A stretch of 64,000 nt of DNA from DASSUC01 sp035649895. Lineage in GTDB: Bacteria > Actinomycetota > Actinomycetes > Mycobacteriales > Micromonosporaceae. Below the pieces are notes generated by a model. The model was not told the origin of the DNA. It saw only the letters and a list, made by a program, of their open reading frames with translations, and searched no databases. The position numbers and the translations under genes are program-made. Below, piece by piece: positions 44,289 through 52,243 of this stretch (its first letter is position 1; the number at the start of each line of letters is the position of its first letter). The DNA lies in assembly GCA_035649895.1 (NCBI GenBank), contig DASRIS010000042.1:1-64000 (forward strand). The letters are read 5' to 3'.

Positions 44289-44316
44289 CTGCATCCCCTG
44301 ACGGTACAAGCCGGCG

Positions 44317-44952
44317 TCACGCCGTGCCGGCGACCAGGCGTACCACCGTGTCGTCGTCGACCTGCCGGAAGTCGGTGTAGAAGCGGCTCACCGCGCCGAA
44401 CCCGCTCGGCGCGACCGGGCAGACCACCTCGTCGGCCTCCGCGGCGAGCAGGGCCACCGCCTCGGTCGAGCCGACCGGCGCCGCGATGACCACCCGCTGC
44501 GCGCCGAGCCGCCGCGCCACGGCCACCGCCGCTCGGGCGGTGGCCCCGGTGGCCAGCCCGTCGTCCACGATGACCGCGACCTGGCCGGTCAGGTCCAACG
44601 GCCGTCGACCGCCCCGGTAGCGGCGCTCGCGGCGGTCCAGCTCGGCCGCTTCCCGGCGGACGACGGCGGCGATGTCGGTCCGGTCAAGGCGGTGGGCGAC
44701 GTCGTCGTTGAGCACGTACACCCCGCCAGGGCCGAGGGCGCCGAACGCCACCTCCGGTGCCCAGGGCACCCCCAGCTTGCGTACGACCAGCACGTCCAGT
44801 GGCGCGCCCAGGCGGCGAGCGACCACCACGGCGACCGGGACGCCGCCGCGGACCAGCCCGAGCACGCGTACGTCCGGGCGGTCGGCGTAGGCCGCCAAGG
44901 CCGTCCCTAGCGCCTCGCCCGCCGCTGCCCGGTCACGGAACGTCGCCCTCAC
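44317..44952 (-). CDS. phosphoribosyltransferase-fold protein
   Basis: 211 residues from GTG 44952. The PRPP loop reads VAVIVDDGLATGATARAAV, with the acidic pair and ATGAT. LGLVRGGVPVAVVVARRLGAPLDVLVVRKLGVP is the typical N-terminal part of this stand-alone subfamily. VCPVAPSGFGAVSRFYTDF follows. The substrate is unknown: members may salvage purines or act in competence. The start lies four bases after the stop of the upstream glycosyltransferase (TGAAGGGGTG), so it is the third cistron of a run with the GGDEF-EAL protein. Confidence 0.85.
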   Translation of the reverse strand: MRATFRDRAAAGEALGTALAAYADRPDVRVLGLVRGGVPVAVVVARRLGAPLDVLVVRKLGVPWAPEVAFGALGPGGVYVLNDDVAHRLDRTDIAAVVRREAAELDRRERRYRGGRRPLDLTGQVAVIVDDGLATGATARAAVAVARRLGAQRVVIAAPVGSTEAVALLAAEADEVVCPVAPSGFGAVSRFYTDFRQVDDDTVVRLVAGTA

Positions 44953-44956
44953 CCCT

Positions 44957-46291
44957 TCAGGTGTACGCCGTAGCCGCCGGTTTCGCCTCCGCTGCCGCTC
45001 CCGTTGTCCGGTACGGGTACCAGCCCAGCGCCGGGGCCCAGACCGCGAGCACCACCGGGTAGAGCAGGTAGCCGAACCGGGTGGACGGCAGTAGCAGCAT
45101 CGCGGTGAGCAGCCCGTACGCGCAGACGAGCGACGCCGCTGCGGCCGTACGCGGCGGCCGGCGGGCGAGGCCGACGGCGATGGCCAGCCCGGCGGCGACC
45201 AGCAGGACGGTAGCGATGGCACGCCCGCCGGGGACGCCGGTGGCGATGAGATGCCCGGGTAGCGGTGACTGGGCCGGGCTGGTGACCAGGCCCTGGCCGA
45301 GGGGGAAGCGCAGCACGTTCTCGGCGGCGGCCCCGGCGTCGACGAGCAGGGCCGGGCCGAGCGCGGCGGCCGGCAGCGCCACCGCCCACCCGACGAACCG
45401 GCGGGCCGCGGCCGGACCCTGGGTCAGGGCGTATACGGCGAGCACCAGGGCAACCGGCCAGGCGAAGAGCTTGAGCGCGCCGGCTGCGCCGACCGCGACC
45501 CCGGCCCAGCCCAGCCGCCCCCGCGCGGCGAGGGCCAGGGCCAGCAGGCACAGCGCCAGTACCGGCAGGTCGTCCCCGCCCGTGGCGAGGGTGAGCGCGC
45601 ACAGCGGCAGTACGGTCACCGCCTGACCGGCCCGCACCAGTGGCTCGGGTCGCCCGCCCGCGATGGCCAGGGCCGCCGCGACAGTCGCCAGTGTGGCCAG
45701 GGCGAACCAGAGCCGCGCGTCGGTCCACCAGTGCTCCCCGAAGGCGGCCCGGGGCAGGCCGAACAGGGCCATCCCCGGCTGGTACGGGAAGTAGCCGAGC
45801 AGCCGTTCCGGCTCGGGCAGCGCGGCGATGGCGGTCCGGTCGAGGTAGGGCGTGCCGGTCTCGGCCAACCGCCGCCCCGCCTGTTCGACGACGAGCACCT
45901 CCTCCTGCGCCCGGTCCGATCGTCCTCCGGCTCGCTGCGCCGCCTGCGCAACCAGCGGCAGGAGCGTGGTGGCCGCCCAGGCCAGAACGGTCAGCCCGGC
46001 CCGGACGCCGGTGACCGGCCGGTGCCGGGCCGGGCCGACCCCGGCGGTACCGGGCTGGGCCGGGCCGAGCCGGGCAGGGCGGAAGCGGCGTACGGCCAGA
46101 TGCCCGAGCACCACGACGGTCGCCGCCGCGTACCCCCACACCGCGAGCGCCGCCCAGGCCCGGTGTGGGGCGAGCGTCGAGGTGAGGGCGGTGACCGCGG
46201 CGAACGCGGTGGACAGCGCGTACAGGGCCAGGTCGAGGGCGAGCCCGCCGGCCGCCAGGTCGGCCCGGCGCCAGCTGTCCCGGCCGGTCAT
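44957..46291 (-). CDS. polytopic glycosyltransferase-like membrane protein (GT-C type)
   Basis: 444 residues with about ten membrane helices. The first large loop reads PYLDRTAIAALPEPERLLGYFPYQPGMALF, in the place of the acidic-loop of GT-C mannosyltransferases, and GAAGALKLFAWPVALVLAV resembles the KxxP helix of DUF2029 proteins. Possibly adds mannose or related sugars from polyprenyl donors. The start ATG 46291 overlaps the GGDEF-EAL stop (ATGA), so the two are translationally coupled. The upstream longer frame is a shadow. Confidence 0.7.
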   Translation of the reverse strand: MTGRDSWRRADLAAGGLALDLALYALSTAFAAVTALTSTLAPHRAWAALAVWGYAAATVVVLGHLAVRRFRPARLGPAQPGTAGVGPARHRPVTGVRAGLTVLAWAATTLLPLVAQAAQRAGGRSDRAQEEVLVVEQAGRRLAETGTPYLDRTAIAALPEPERLLGYFPYQPGMALFGLPRAAFGEHWWTDARLWFALATLATVAAALAIAGGRPEPLVRAGQAVTVLPLCALTLATGGDDLPVLALCLLALALAARGRLGWAGVAVGAAGALKLFAWPVALVLAVYALTQGPAAARRFVGWAVALPAAALGPALLVDAGAAAENVLRFPLGQGLVTSPAQSPLPGHLIATGVPGGRAIATVLLVAAGLAIAVGLARRPPRTAAAASLVCAYGLLTAMLLLPSTRFGYLLYPVVLAVWAPALGWYPYRTTGAAAEAKPAATAYT

Positions 46292-48816
46292 GCGGGCCAG
46301 TGCGGCAGGCGCTCTTCGGCGTCCCGGTCCCCGACCCGGCGGCCGGTCGGAATGCGGATGACCCGGCCCGCCCGGTGCAGCGGGGGCGAGAGCGCACCCA
46401 GCCGGCCGCCGGTGCCCCGGCGCAGGGTGGCGAGCAGCTGCGGGGCGGCGAGCGGCCGGGAGAACAGGTGCCCCTGGCCGGCGGTGCAACCGATCTCCCA
46501 CAGCGCCCGGCGCTGCTGCTCGTTCTCCACGCCCTCGGCGACCACCACAAGGTCCAGGCTGCGGGCGAGGTCCACCGTGGACCGGACCACGGCCGCGGCC
46601 TCGGCCGACGTCTCCATCGCCCCCACGAAGTCCCGGTCGATCTTCAGCTCGTGGACCGGCACCCGGGACAGCATCGCCAGGGATGAGTAGCCGGTGCCGA
46701 AGTCGTCCAGGGCCAGCCGGACGCCGATCTCGCGCAGCGTCGCCAGCACCTCGTCGACGACCTCCAGCTGGCTGAGCGTCAGGCTCTCGGTCAGCTCCAG
46801 GGTGAGCCGCTCCGGCAGCACCTCGTGCGCGCGCAGCCGGGCCGCGACGGCGGCGGGGAAGCGCCGGTCCAGCAGGCTGCGCGGGGACACGTTGACCGCG
46901 ACGGGCAGCTCGAACCCGGCCTCCCGCCAGGTGGCGACGGCGAGCAGGGCCTGGTTGAGGACGGCGTCGGCGAAGGCCGGCAGCAGCCCGGACCGCTCCA
47001 CGGTCTCCAGGAACCGGCGCGGATCCAGCGAGCCCCGCTCCGGGTGCTGCCAGCGCGCCAGGGCCTCGGCCGAGACGGCCTCGCCGGTGGCGAGGTCGAC
47101 GATCGGCTGGAAGCTGACCGTGATCTCCTGCTCGGCGACCGCCCGCGGCAGCTCCCCGCCCAGGGCAAGCCGGCTGATGTCTGCGGTGTCCATGGCCCGG
47201 CTGTAGACGGCGGTGCGCTGGCCGTTGCGCTTCGCCTCGTACATGGCGATGTCCGCGCGCCGCACCAGCTCCTCCATGCCGCCCCGGCTGGGCGCGGTGG
47301 CGATGCCGACGCTGGCCTCGATGCCGATCAGCAGGCCGTCCAGGTCGATCGGCTGGGCCAGGGTGGACAGCAGCGCCTGGGCCCGGTGCGCGGCGACCGC
47401 GGGCGCGGTCAGGCCGCGCAGGAACATCGCGAACTCGTCCCCGCCGAGGCGGGCCACGATGCCTTCCTCGCCGGCCGCGGTCCGCAGCCGCCGCGCCACC
47501 TCGACGAGTACCTCGTCCCCTGCCGTGTGGCCAAGGGTGTCGTTGACCTCTTTGAAACGATTTAGGTCGATGAGCAGCAGTGCGGTGATCCCGCGCACCG
47601 CGCGCTCCTGAAGCGCCCGGGAACCGGCTTCGAGCAGGCGCCGCCGGTTGGGCAGCCCGGTCAGCGGGTCGTGGGCGGCGTCGTGGGCGTGCTGGGCGGC
47701 GAGGCGGGCCAGCTCCGCGTACGCGCCGGCGTTGCGCACCGCCGTGCAGAGCGCCGAGGCGAACGTACGCAGGGTGTAGTGCTCGCGTTCGGAGAGGTTC
47801 ACCTGGCCGCGGAAGCGCAGCCGCAGCTCGCCGAGGTCCGCCTTGCTGCCGTGGCTCTCCAGCTGGGCCGTGATGAGCTTGCCGGGGGCGGGCGGTGCGC
47901 CCGATGGCGGACCGTCGTACCGCACGCCCTCGGAGTCGCCCCGGACCAGCCGGGGGCGCCCCGCCGCCGAGCCGAGCTCGACCTCGACCTCGTCGGCGGA
48001 GAACAGCTCGGCGGCCCGGGTGACTGCGGTGACGAGCACCCCGTCCAGCTCGACGCTGTTGAACTCGTCGGTGGACTGGGCCAGCTTCTGCCACGCCTCC
48101 CGCTCGGCGCGTGCCCGCAGCCGCGTGGCGTACGCGAGCTGGACGCACAGGATGACCAGCGGGACCACCAGGATGATCTGGTCGTCCCGGCCCACCAGCA
48201 GCAGCCCGCCAAAGGCGAGAGTGGTCCACACACCCAGCAGGGCGAGCCGGATGTCCCAGTTGGCGCGGAGCCGCTGGCTGATCGAGGTGCGGGTGGCGAG
48301 CGCGATGGCCGGGACCACCACCGCCTCGCCCACCATCGTGAAGGCGGCCGCGGCGACGCACAGCAGCCCGAACAGCCTGAGCTCGTCACCTTCGACGGGA
48401 AGGCCGCCGAGCAGGAAGACGCTGAGCGCCGCGCTGCTGGCGGCGAGGGTGTCCTTGGCCGAGTTGAAGGCGACCTTGATCGGCGGCGCGCGCAGTACGC
48501 CCTTTGCGATGGCGACCCCCAGCGCGGTGCACACGATCACCGTGGCGGGCGGCAGCGTGCCGAGACCGATGAGCACCGCAGCCTCGGTGGAGGTCAGATG
48601 ATGGCGGTCTGCTCTGATGCGCACCAGGGGACCGGTGCCACTGCACACGGCGATGAACAGGGTCAGGGTCAGCGCCGCCGAGACGCGACCGCCCGAGTGG
48701 TCGCCCAGCCACCACAAGCATCCCAGCAGGACCGCGGTCGCGGCTACCACGACGAGACCGACCAGGAGGTTGAGGCTCCTGTCGGTCTCGCGGGTCATCG
48801 TCTCAGTCTGTGTCAC
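46288..48816 (-). CDS. membrane GGDEF-EAL c-di-GMP enzyme
   Basis: 842 residues from GTG 48816. Six or seven membrane helices fill residues 17-230 (MASE-type sensor), then a GAF-like segment (LDGVLVTAVTRAAELF). The GGDEF domain has PNRRRLLEAGSRALQER and ARLGGDEFAMFL, so the diguanylate cyclase site is intact. The EAL domain has SAEALARWQHPERG, LALDDFGTGYSSLAML and KIDRDFV, also intact. It can therefore make and break c-di-GMP; net activity is unknown. The coupled glycosyltransferase-like gene suggests a role in surface glycans under c-di-GMP control. Confidence 0.92.
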   Translation of the reverse strand: MTQTETMTRETDRSLNLLVGLVVVAATAVLLGCLWWLGDHSGGRVSAALTLTLFIAVCSGTGPLVRIRADRHHLTSTEAAVLIGLGTLPPATVIVCTALGVAIAKGVLRAPPIKVAFNSAKDTLAASSAALSVFLLGGLPVEGDELRLFGLLCVAAAAFTMVGEAVVVPAIALATRTSISQRLRANWDIRLALLGVWTTLAFGGLLLVGRDDQIILVVPLVILCVQLAYATRLRARAEREAWQKLAQSTDEFNSVELDGVLVTAVTRAAELFSADEVEVELGSAAGRPRLVRGDSEGVRYDGPPSGAPPAPGKLITAQLESHGSKADLGELRLRFRGQVNLSEREHYTLRTFASALCTAVRNAGAYAELARLAAQHAHDAAHDPLTGLPNRRRLLEAGSRALQERAVRGITALLLIDLNRFKEVNDTLGHTAGDEVLVEVARRLRTAAGEEGIVARLGGDEFAMFLRGLTAPAVAAHRAQALLSTLAQPIDLDGLLIGIEASVGIATAPSRGGMEELVRRADIAMYEAKRNGQRTAVYSRAMDTADISRLALGGELPRAVAEQEITVSFQPIVDLATGEAVSAEALARWQHPERGSLDPRRFLETVERSGLLPAFADAVLNQALLAVATWREAGFELPVAVNVSPRSLLDRRFPAAVAARLRAHEVLPERLTLELTESLTLSQLEVVDEVLATLREIGVRLALDDFGTGYSSLAMLSRVPVHELKIDRDFVGAMETSAEAAAVVRSTVDLARSLDLVVVAEGVENEQQRRALWEIGCTAGQGHLFSRPLAAPQLLATLRRGTGGRLGALSPPLHRAGRVIRIPTGRRVGDRDAEERLPHWPA

Positions 48817-49491
48817 GCCACCGTCCCCAGCTCCAAGCTATTTCTCGCCGGTACCGGCCGGCTTGTCAACCGGGCGTGGCGGTGCGATCGAAGGCTCAGC
48901 TCATCCAGTCATGTCCGCGCATGGAATGCTCCTTAGATCGTACTTTGGGATGTGTGGGCTGCTGCGTTCGGGTAGTGCTACCTGGCTTATCTAAGGCCAC
49001 CCTGGGGTGGTTGGCCGTCCACTTTCTGGTAAGGCGTGATGCGGGAAGCGTAAATTGCAGGCGGCAAATTGGCTATCGTGTTTTGTCCGTGGATTCAGGA
49101 TATGCGAACTCGGGACGTGTTCGGTACTCTCTGTCTAGAATCAGCAGCATACCGTGTGATCATCTACGGGCCCGACTACACTGGTTGGGCCCCCGCACGG
49201 TCGCGAGGCGACCGCCCCTAGCACGCCTACCACCTGCGAAAACGAACACCGTAACGATGGGCGGTGCAGATTCCGGACGCGGCGCCGGCGCCAGCCTCGC
49301 ATCGCCACCCCCTCTCGGGGCTACCCCGGAGCCTACGCCCGGTGACCGTGCCACCGCGCTGCCCGAGTGGTTGAATTCAACGGCTGTCCTGGTCGTTCCC
49401 GGACCGTGGAACTTCCAATTTTCATTAACGAATGAAACCGGTTTAGGACACGGCTGACTTTCGCCCGGGTTCGGCGGATTAGGCTCGCTGT
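48817..49491. other. gene-free stretch before moaC with hairpins
   Basis: No convincing gene. A hairpin at 49168-49192 (GGGCCCGAC with GTTGGGCCC, one G-U pair, 7-base loop) and an AT-rich inverted repeat TTTCATT/AATGAAA at 49420-49437, 55 bases before moaC, are the main structures. The latter could be an operator. It is less GC-rich than surrounding genes. Confidence 0.45.
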
Positions 49492-49989
49492 GTGACCGAG
49501 CTGACTCACACGAAGCTGACTCACGTGGACGAGACCGGGGCCGCCCGCATGGTTGACGTGGCCGACAAGGAGGTCACCGTGCGCCGCGCCGTCGCGGCGG
49601 GGCGGGTGGTGACCACACCGGAGGTCCTTGACCTGCTGCGCCGCGACGGGCTGCCCAAGGGGGACGCGCTGGCCGTGGCGCGGCTCGCGGGGATCATGGG
49701 GGCCAAGCGCACCCCGGACCTGGTCCCGCTGTGCCATCCGATCGCCCTGCACGGAGTGGGGCTCGACCTGGTCCTGGGCGAGCGGACGGTGGAGATCACG
49801 GCAGCGGTGCGGACCGCCGACCGTACCGGCGTCGAGATGGAGGCGCTCACCGCCGTGGCCACCGCCGGCCTTGCGCTGGTCGACATGGTCAAGGCCGTGG
49901 ACCCGGCCGCCTCCATCGAAGGGGTACGGGTGCTGCGCAAGGAGGGCGGCAAGACCGGCGAGTGGACCCGCCCGGCGGAGCGGCCGTGA
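49492..49989 (+). CDS. moaC: cyclic pyranopterin monophosphate synthase MoaC
   Basis: 165 residues from GTG 49492. MoaC closes the cyclic phosphate in the first stage of molybdopterin synthesis. Signature segments are MVDVADKEVTVRRAVAAG, GIMGAKRTPDLVPLCHP and TGVEMEALTAVATAGL, with KDMVKA-like VDMVKAVDP. Its TGA overlaps a GTG (GTGA, 49986-49989) that begins the mini-ORF repeat leading to moaB, indicating coupled translation. MoaA and MoaD are not in the window. Confidence 0.95.
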   Translation: MTELTHTKLTHVDETGAARMVDVADKEVTVRRAVAAGRVVTTPEVLDLLRRDGLPKGDALAVARLAGIMGAKRTPDLVPLCHPIALHGVGLDLVLGERTVEITAAVRTADRTGVEMEALTAVATAGLALVDMVKAVDPAASIEGVRVLRKEGGKTGEWTRPAERP

Positions 49990-50095
49990 GCGCGAGGAGC
50001 GAGCTTGCGAGCCCCGCAGCCGCGAACGAAGGGTGAAACTGTGAGCGCGAGGAGTGAGCTTGCGAGCCCCGCAGCCGCGAACGAAGGGTGAAACC
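49986..50095 (+). repeat. two tandem 55-bp repeats, each a 16-codon mini-ORF, between moaC and moaB
   Basis: Copies at 49986-50040 and 50041-50095 differ at two positions. Each starts with GTG, encodes the same 16 residues VSARSELASPAAANEG and stops with TGA, ending GAAGGGTGAAAC. The stop of each copy is followed after four bases by the next GTG: the second copy, then moaB itself at 50096. The first GTG overlaps the moaC stop. The AAGGG just before each TGA serves as a ribosome site for the next start. The result is a chain of coupled starts. It could be a repeat that spread by duplication of a start region. Confidence 0.85.
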
Positions 50096-50584
50096 GTGAG
50101 CGTTGTCCGGGTCCGGGTGATCGTGGCGTCGAACCGGGCCGCTAGCGGCGTCTACTCCGACACCAGCGGGCCGCTCCTGGTGGCCGGCCTGCGGGAGCTG
50201 GGCTGCGAGGTGCCCGACCCGGTCGTGGTGGCAGACGGCGAGCCGGTCACCGCGGCCCTGCGCGAGGCCCTGGCGGACCGGGTCGACGCCGTGCTGACCA
50301 GCGGCGGCACCGGCATCGCCCCGACCGACCGCACGCCGGAGGCGACCCGGGCGGTGCTCGACTACGAGGTTCCCGGCATCGCCGAGGCGATCCGGGCGCA
50401 CAGCCGGGGGGCGGTGCCGACCGCGGCGCTCTCCCGCGGCGTCGCCGGGGTGGCCGGCCGTACGCTCATCGTCAACCTGCCCGGCTCGACCGGTGGGGCC
50501 CGGGACGGCCTGGCCGTGCTGGGGCCGATCCTCGCGCACGCCGTAGACCAGCTGCGGGGCGGGGACCACCCGCGCACCGCCTAG
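50096..50584 (+). CDS. moaB: molybdopterin adenylyltransferase (MoaB/Mog)
   Basis: 162 residues from GTG 50096, whose first codons (GTGAGC) continue the 55-bp repeat pattern. It adenylates molybdopterin before metal insertion. Motifs: RVIVASNRAASGVYSDTSGP, VLTSGGTGIAPTDRTPEAT and IVNLPGSTGGARDGL, with SR.VAG in the C-terminal half. Located between moaC and moeA in one direction, as expected for cofactor synthesis. Confidence 0.93.
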   Translation: MSVVRVRVIVASNRAASGVYSDTSGPLLVAGLRELGCEVPDPVVVADGEPVTAALREALADRVDAVLTSGGTGIAPTDRTPEATRAVLDYEVPGIAEAIRAHSRGAVPTAALSRGVAGVAGRTLIVNLPGSTGGARDGLAVLGPILAHAVDQLRGGDHPRTA

Positions 50585-50615
50585 GCCCGCCATCGCGCCG
50601 GCTAGGCTCGCAACA

Positions 50616-51839
50616 ATGAGCGAGCGCAGCGACCAGCCGATGCCGTGGGCGCGGGCACGGGCACGCGCGTACGAGGCGGGCCGGGCGGTGGCCGCCAGCC
50701 GGCCGCCGGCTGAGGTCGCGCTGGCCGCCGCGGACGGGTGCACGCTGGCCCGGCCCCTGGCCGCCGCCACCGACCTGCCCGCGTTCGCCACGTCCAGCGT
50801 GGACGGTTACGCCGTGCGCGGGCCAGGACCGTGGCGCCTCACCGGCCGGGTGCTCGCCGGCGGGGTCGCGCAGCCGCTGACCGCCGACGGCACCGGGGTG
50901 GAGATCGCCACCGGTGCGATGGTCCCGGCGGGCACCACGACGATCGTGCGGGTCGAGGACGCCACGGTCACCGGCGGCCAGGTCACCGGCGAGCCGCGGG
51001 CCTCGCGGGAGTGGCGGGCGCCGGGCGAGGAGGCGAGCCGGGGGGAGGAGCTGCTGCCCGCAGGGGCGCCGGTGACCCCGGCGGTGCTCGGGCTGGCCGC
51101 CGCGTGCGGCTATGACCGCCTCGCTGTCCACCGCCGGCCGCACGCCGTCCTGCTGGTCTTCGGTGACGAGCTGGTCACCGCCGGCCTGCCCGCGGCCGGC
51201 AAGGTGCGTGACGCGCTGGGCCCGCAGCTGCCGGCCTGGCTGAGCCGCCTCGGCGCGGCGGTGCCGCCGCTCGCCCTGCTCGCCCCGGTCGCCGACACCC
51301 TCGACGACCACCTGTACGCGATCCGCGGCGCGCTCGCCGGCGGCGCCGACATCGTGTGCACCACCGGGGGGACCATGCACGGGCCGGTCGACCACCTGCA
51401 CCCGGCACTTCGCGAGCTGGGCGCGGAGTACGTGGCCAACACGGTCGCCGTACGCCCGGGGTTCCCGATGCTGCTGGCGCGCCTGCCCGGCGGGCAGTTC
51501 CTGGCCGGGCTGCCGGGCAACCCACAGTCGGCGGTCGTCGCGCTGGTCTCGCTGGTGGCACCGCTGCTCGCCGGGCTCTCCGGCCGGCCGCTGCCGGCGC
51601 TGCCCGAGGTCACGCTCGGCGCGCCCATCCCCGGCCGGCGCGACTTCACCCACCTCGCGCTGGTGCACCTCGACGCCGAGGGGCTCGCCCAGCCGACCGC
51701 CCATGTGGGCTCGTCGATGCTGCGCGGGCTGGCCCGCTCGGTCGGGTTCGCCGTGGTCGCCCCGCACGGCGCCGGCGAGAAGGGCGACCGGGTGCCGCTG
51801 GTCCCGCTGCCGCTGCTGCCCGGGGAGGAACCGTGCTGA
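50616..51839 (+). CDS. moeA: molybdopterin molybdenumtransferase MoeA
   Basis: 407 residues from ATG 50616. MoeA inserts molybdate into adenylated molybdopterin. Segments: LPAFATSSVDGYAVRG, EIATGAMVPAGTTTIVRVED, VCTTGGTMHGPVDHL (usually TGGvSvG) and LPGNPQSAVVALVSL. The N-terminus MSERSDQPMP is similar to the repeat-derived starts common in this group. Its TGA overlaps the moaE start. Confidence 0.94.
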   Translation: MSERSDQPMPWARARARAYEAGRAVAASRPPAEVALAAADGCTLARPLAAATDLPAFATSSVDGYAVRGPGPWRLTGRVLAGGVAQPLTADGTGVEIATGAMVPAGTTTIVRVEDATVTGGQVTGEPRASREWRAPGEEASRGEELLPAGAPVTPAVLGLAAACGYDRLAVHRRPHAVLLVFGDELVTAGLPAAGKVRDALGPQLPAWLSRLGAAVPPLALLAPVADTLDDHLYAIRGALAGGADIVCTTGGTMHGPVDHLHPALRELGAEYVANTVAVRPGFPMLLARLPGGQFLAGLPGNPQSAVVALVSLVAPLLAGLSGRPLPALPEVTLGAPIPGRRDFTHLALVHLDAEGLAQPTAHVGSSMLRGLARSVGFAVVAPHGAGEKGDRVPLVPLPLLPGEEPC

Positions 51840-52243
51840 CCACAGTCACCGAGGCGCCGCTGGACGTGCGGGCACACGAGGCGGCCGTGGCCGACCCGCG
51901 GGCCGGCGCGGTCGTGTCCTTCGCCGGCGTGGTACGCGACCACGACGGCGGCCGGACCGTGACGCTGCTCGAGTACGAGGGCCACCCCAGCGCGGCGGAC
52001 GTGCTGCGCGAGGTGGCCGCCGAGATAGCCAAGGACCCCGACGTGTACGCCGTGGCGGTCTCGCACCGGGTCGGCCGGCTCGAGATCGGCGAGGTGGCGC
52101 TGGCCGCGGCCGTGTCGACCGCGCACCGCGCCGCCGCGTTCGCCGCCTGTGCCCGCCTGGTCGACGAGGTCAAGGCGCGGCTGCCGGTGTGGAAGCGGCA
52201 GGTCTTCGCGGACGGGACCGAGGAGTGGGTCAACTGCCCCTGA
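51833..52243 (+). CDS. moaE: molybdopterin synthase catalytic subunit MoaE
   Basis: 136 residues from GTG 51833, with GGGGAGGAACC upstream and overlap with moeA. It transfers sulfur to precursor Z together with MoaD. Motifs: AGAVVSFAGVVRDHDGGRTV, LLEYEGHPSAADVL, VSHRVGRLEIGEVAL and VKARLPVWKRQVFADGTEEW, which includes the catalytic lysine region. No MoaD or MoaA here. Convergent with the next gene, overlapping by 14 bp. Confidence 0.95.
   Translation: MLTTVTEAPLDVRAHEAAVADPRAGAVVSFAGVVRDHDGGRTVTLLEYEGHPSAADVLREVAAEIAKDPDVYAVAVSHRVGRLEIGEVALAAAVSTAHRAAAFAACARLVDEVKARLPVWKRQVFADGTEEWVNCP

Noticed and set aside
46292..48361. Extension of the GT-C frame through the GGDEF-EAL gene
   Set aside because: Ala/Arg/Gly-rich shadow of the GGDEF-EAL gene; the coupled ATG 46291 fits the membrane protein.
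48810..49457. 215-residue plus-strand frame before moaC
   Set aside because: No conserved motif, atypical codon use, and it crosses hairpins; treated as non-coding.
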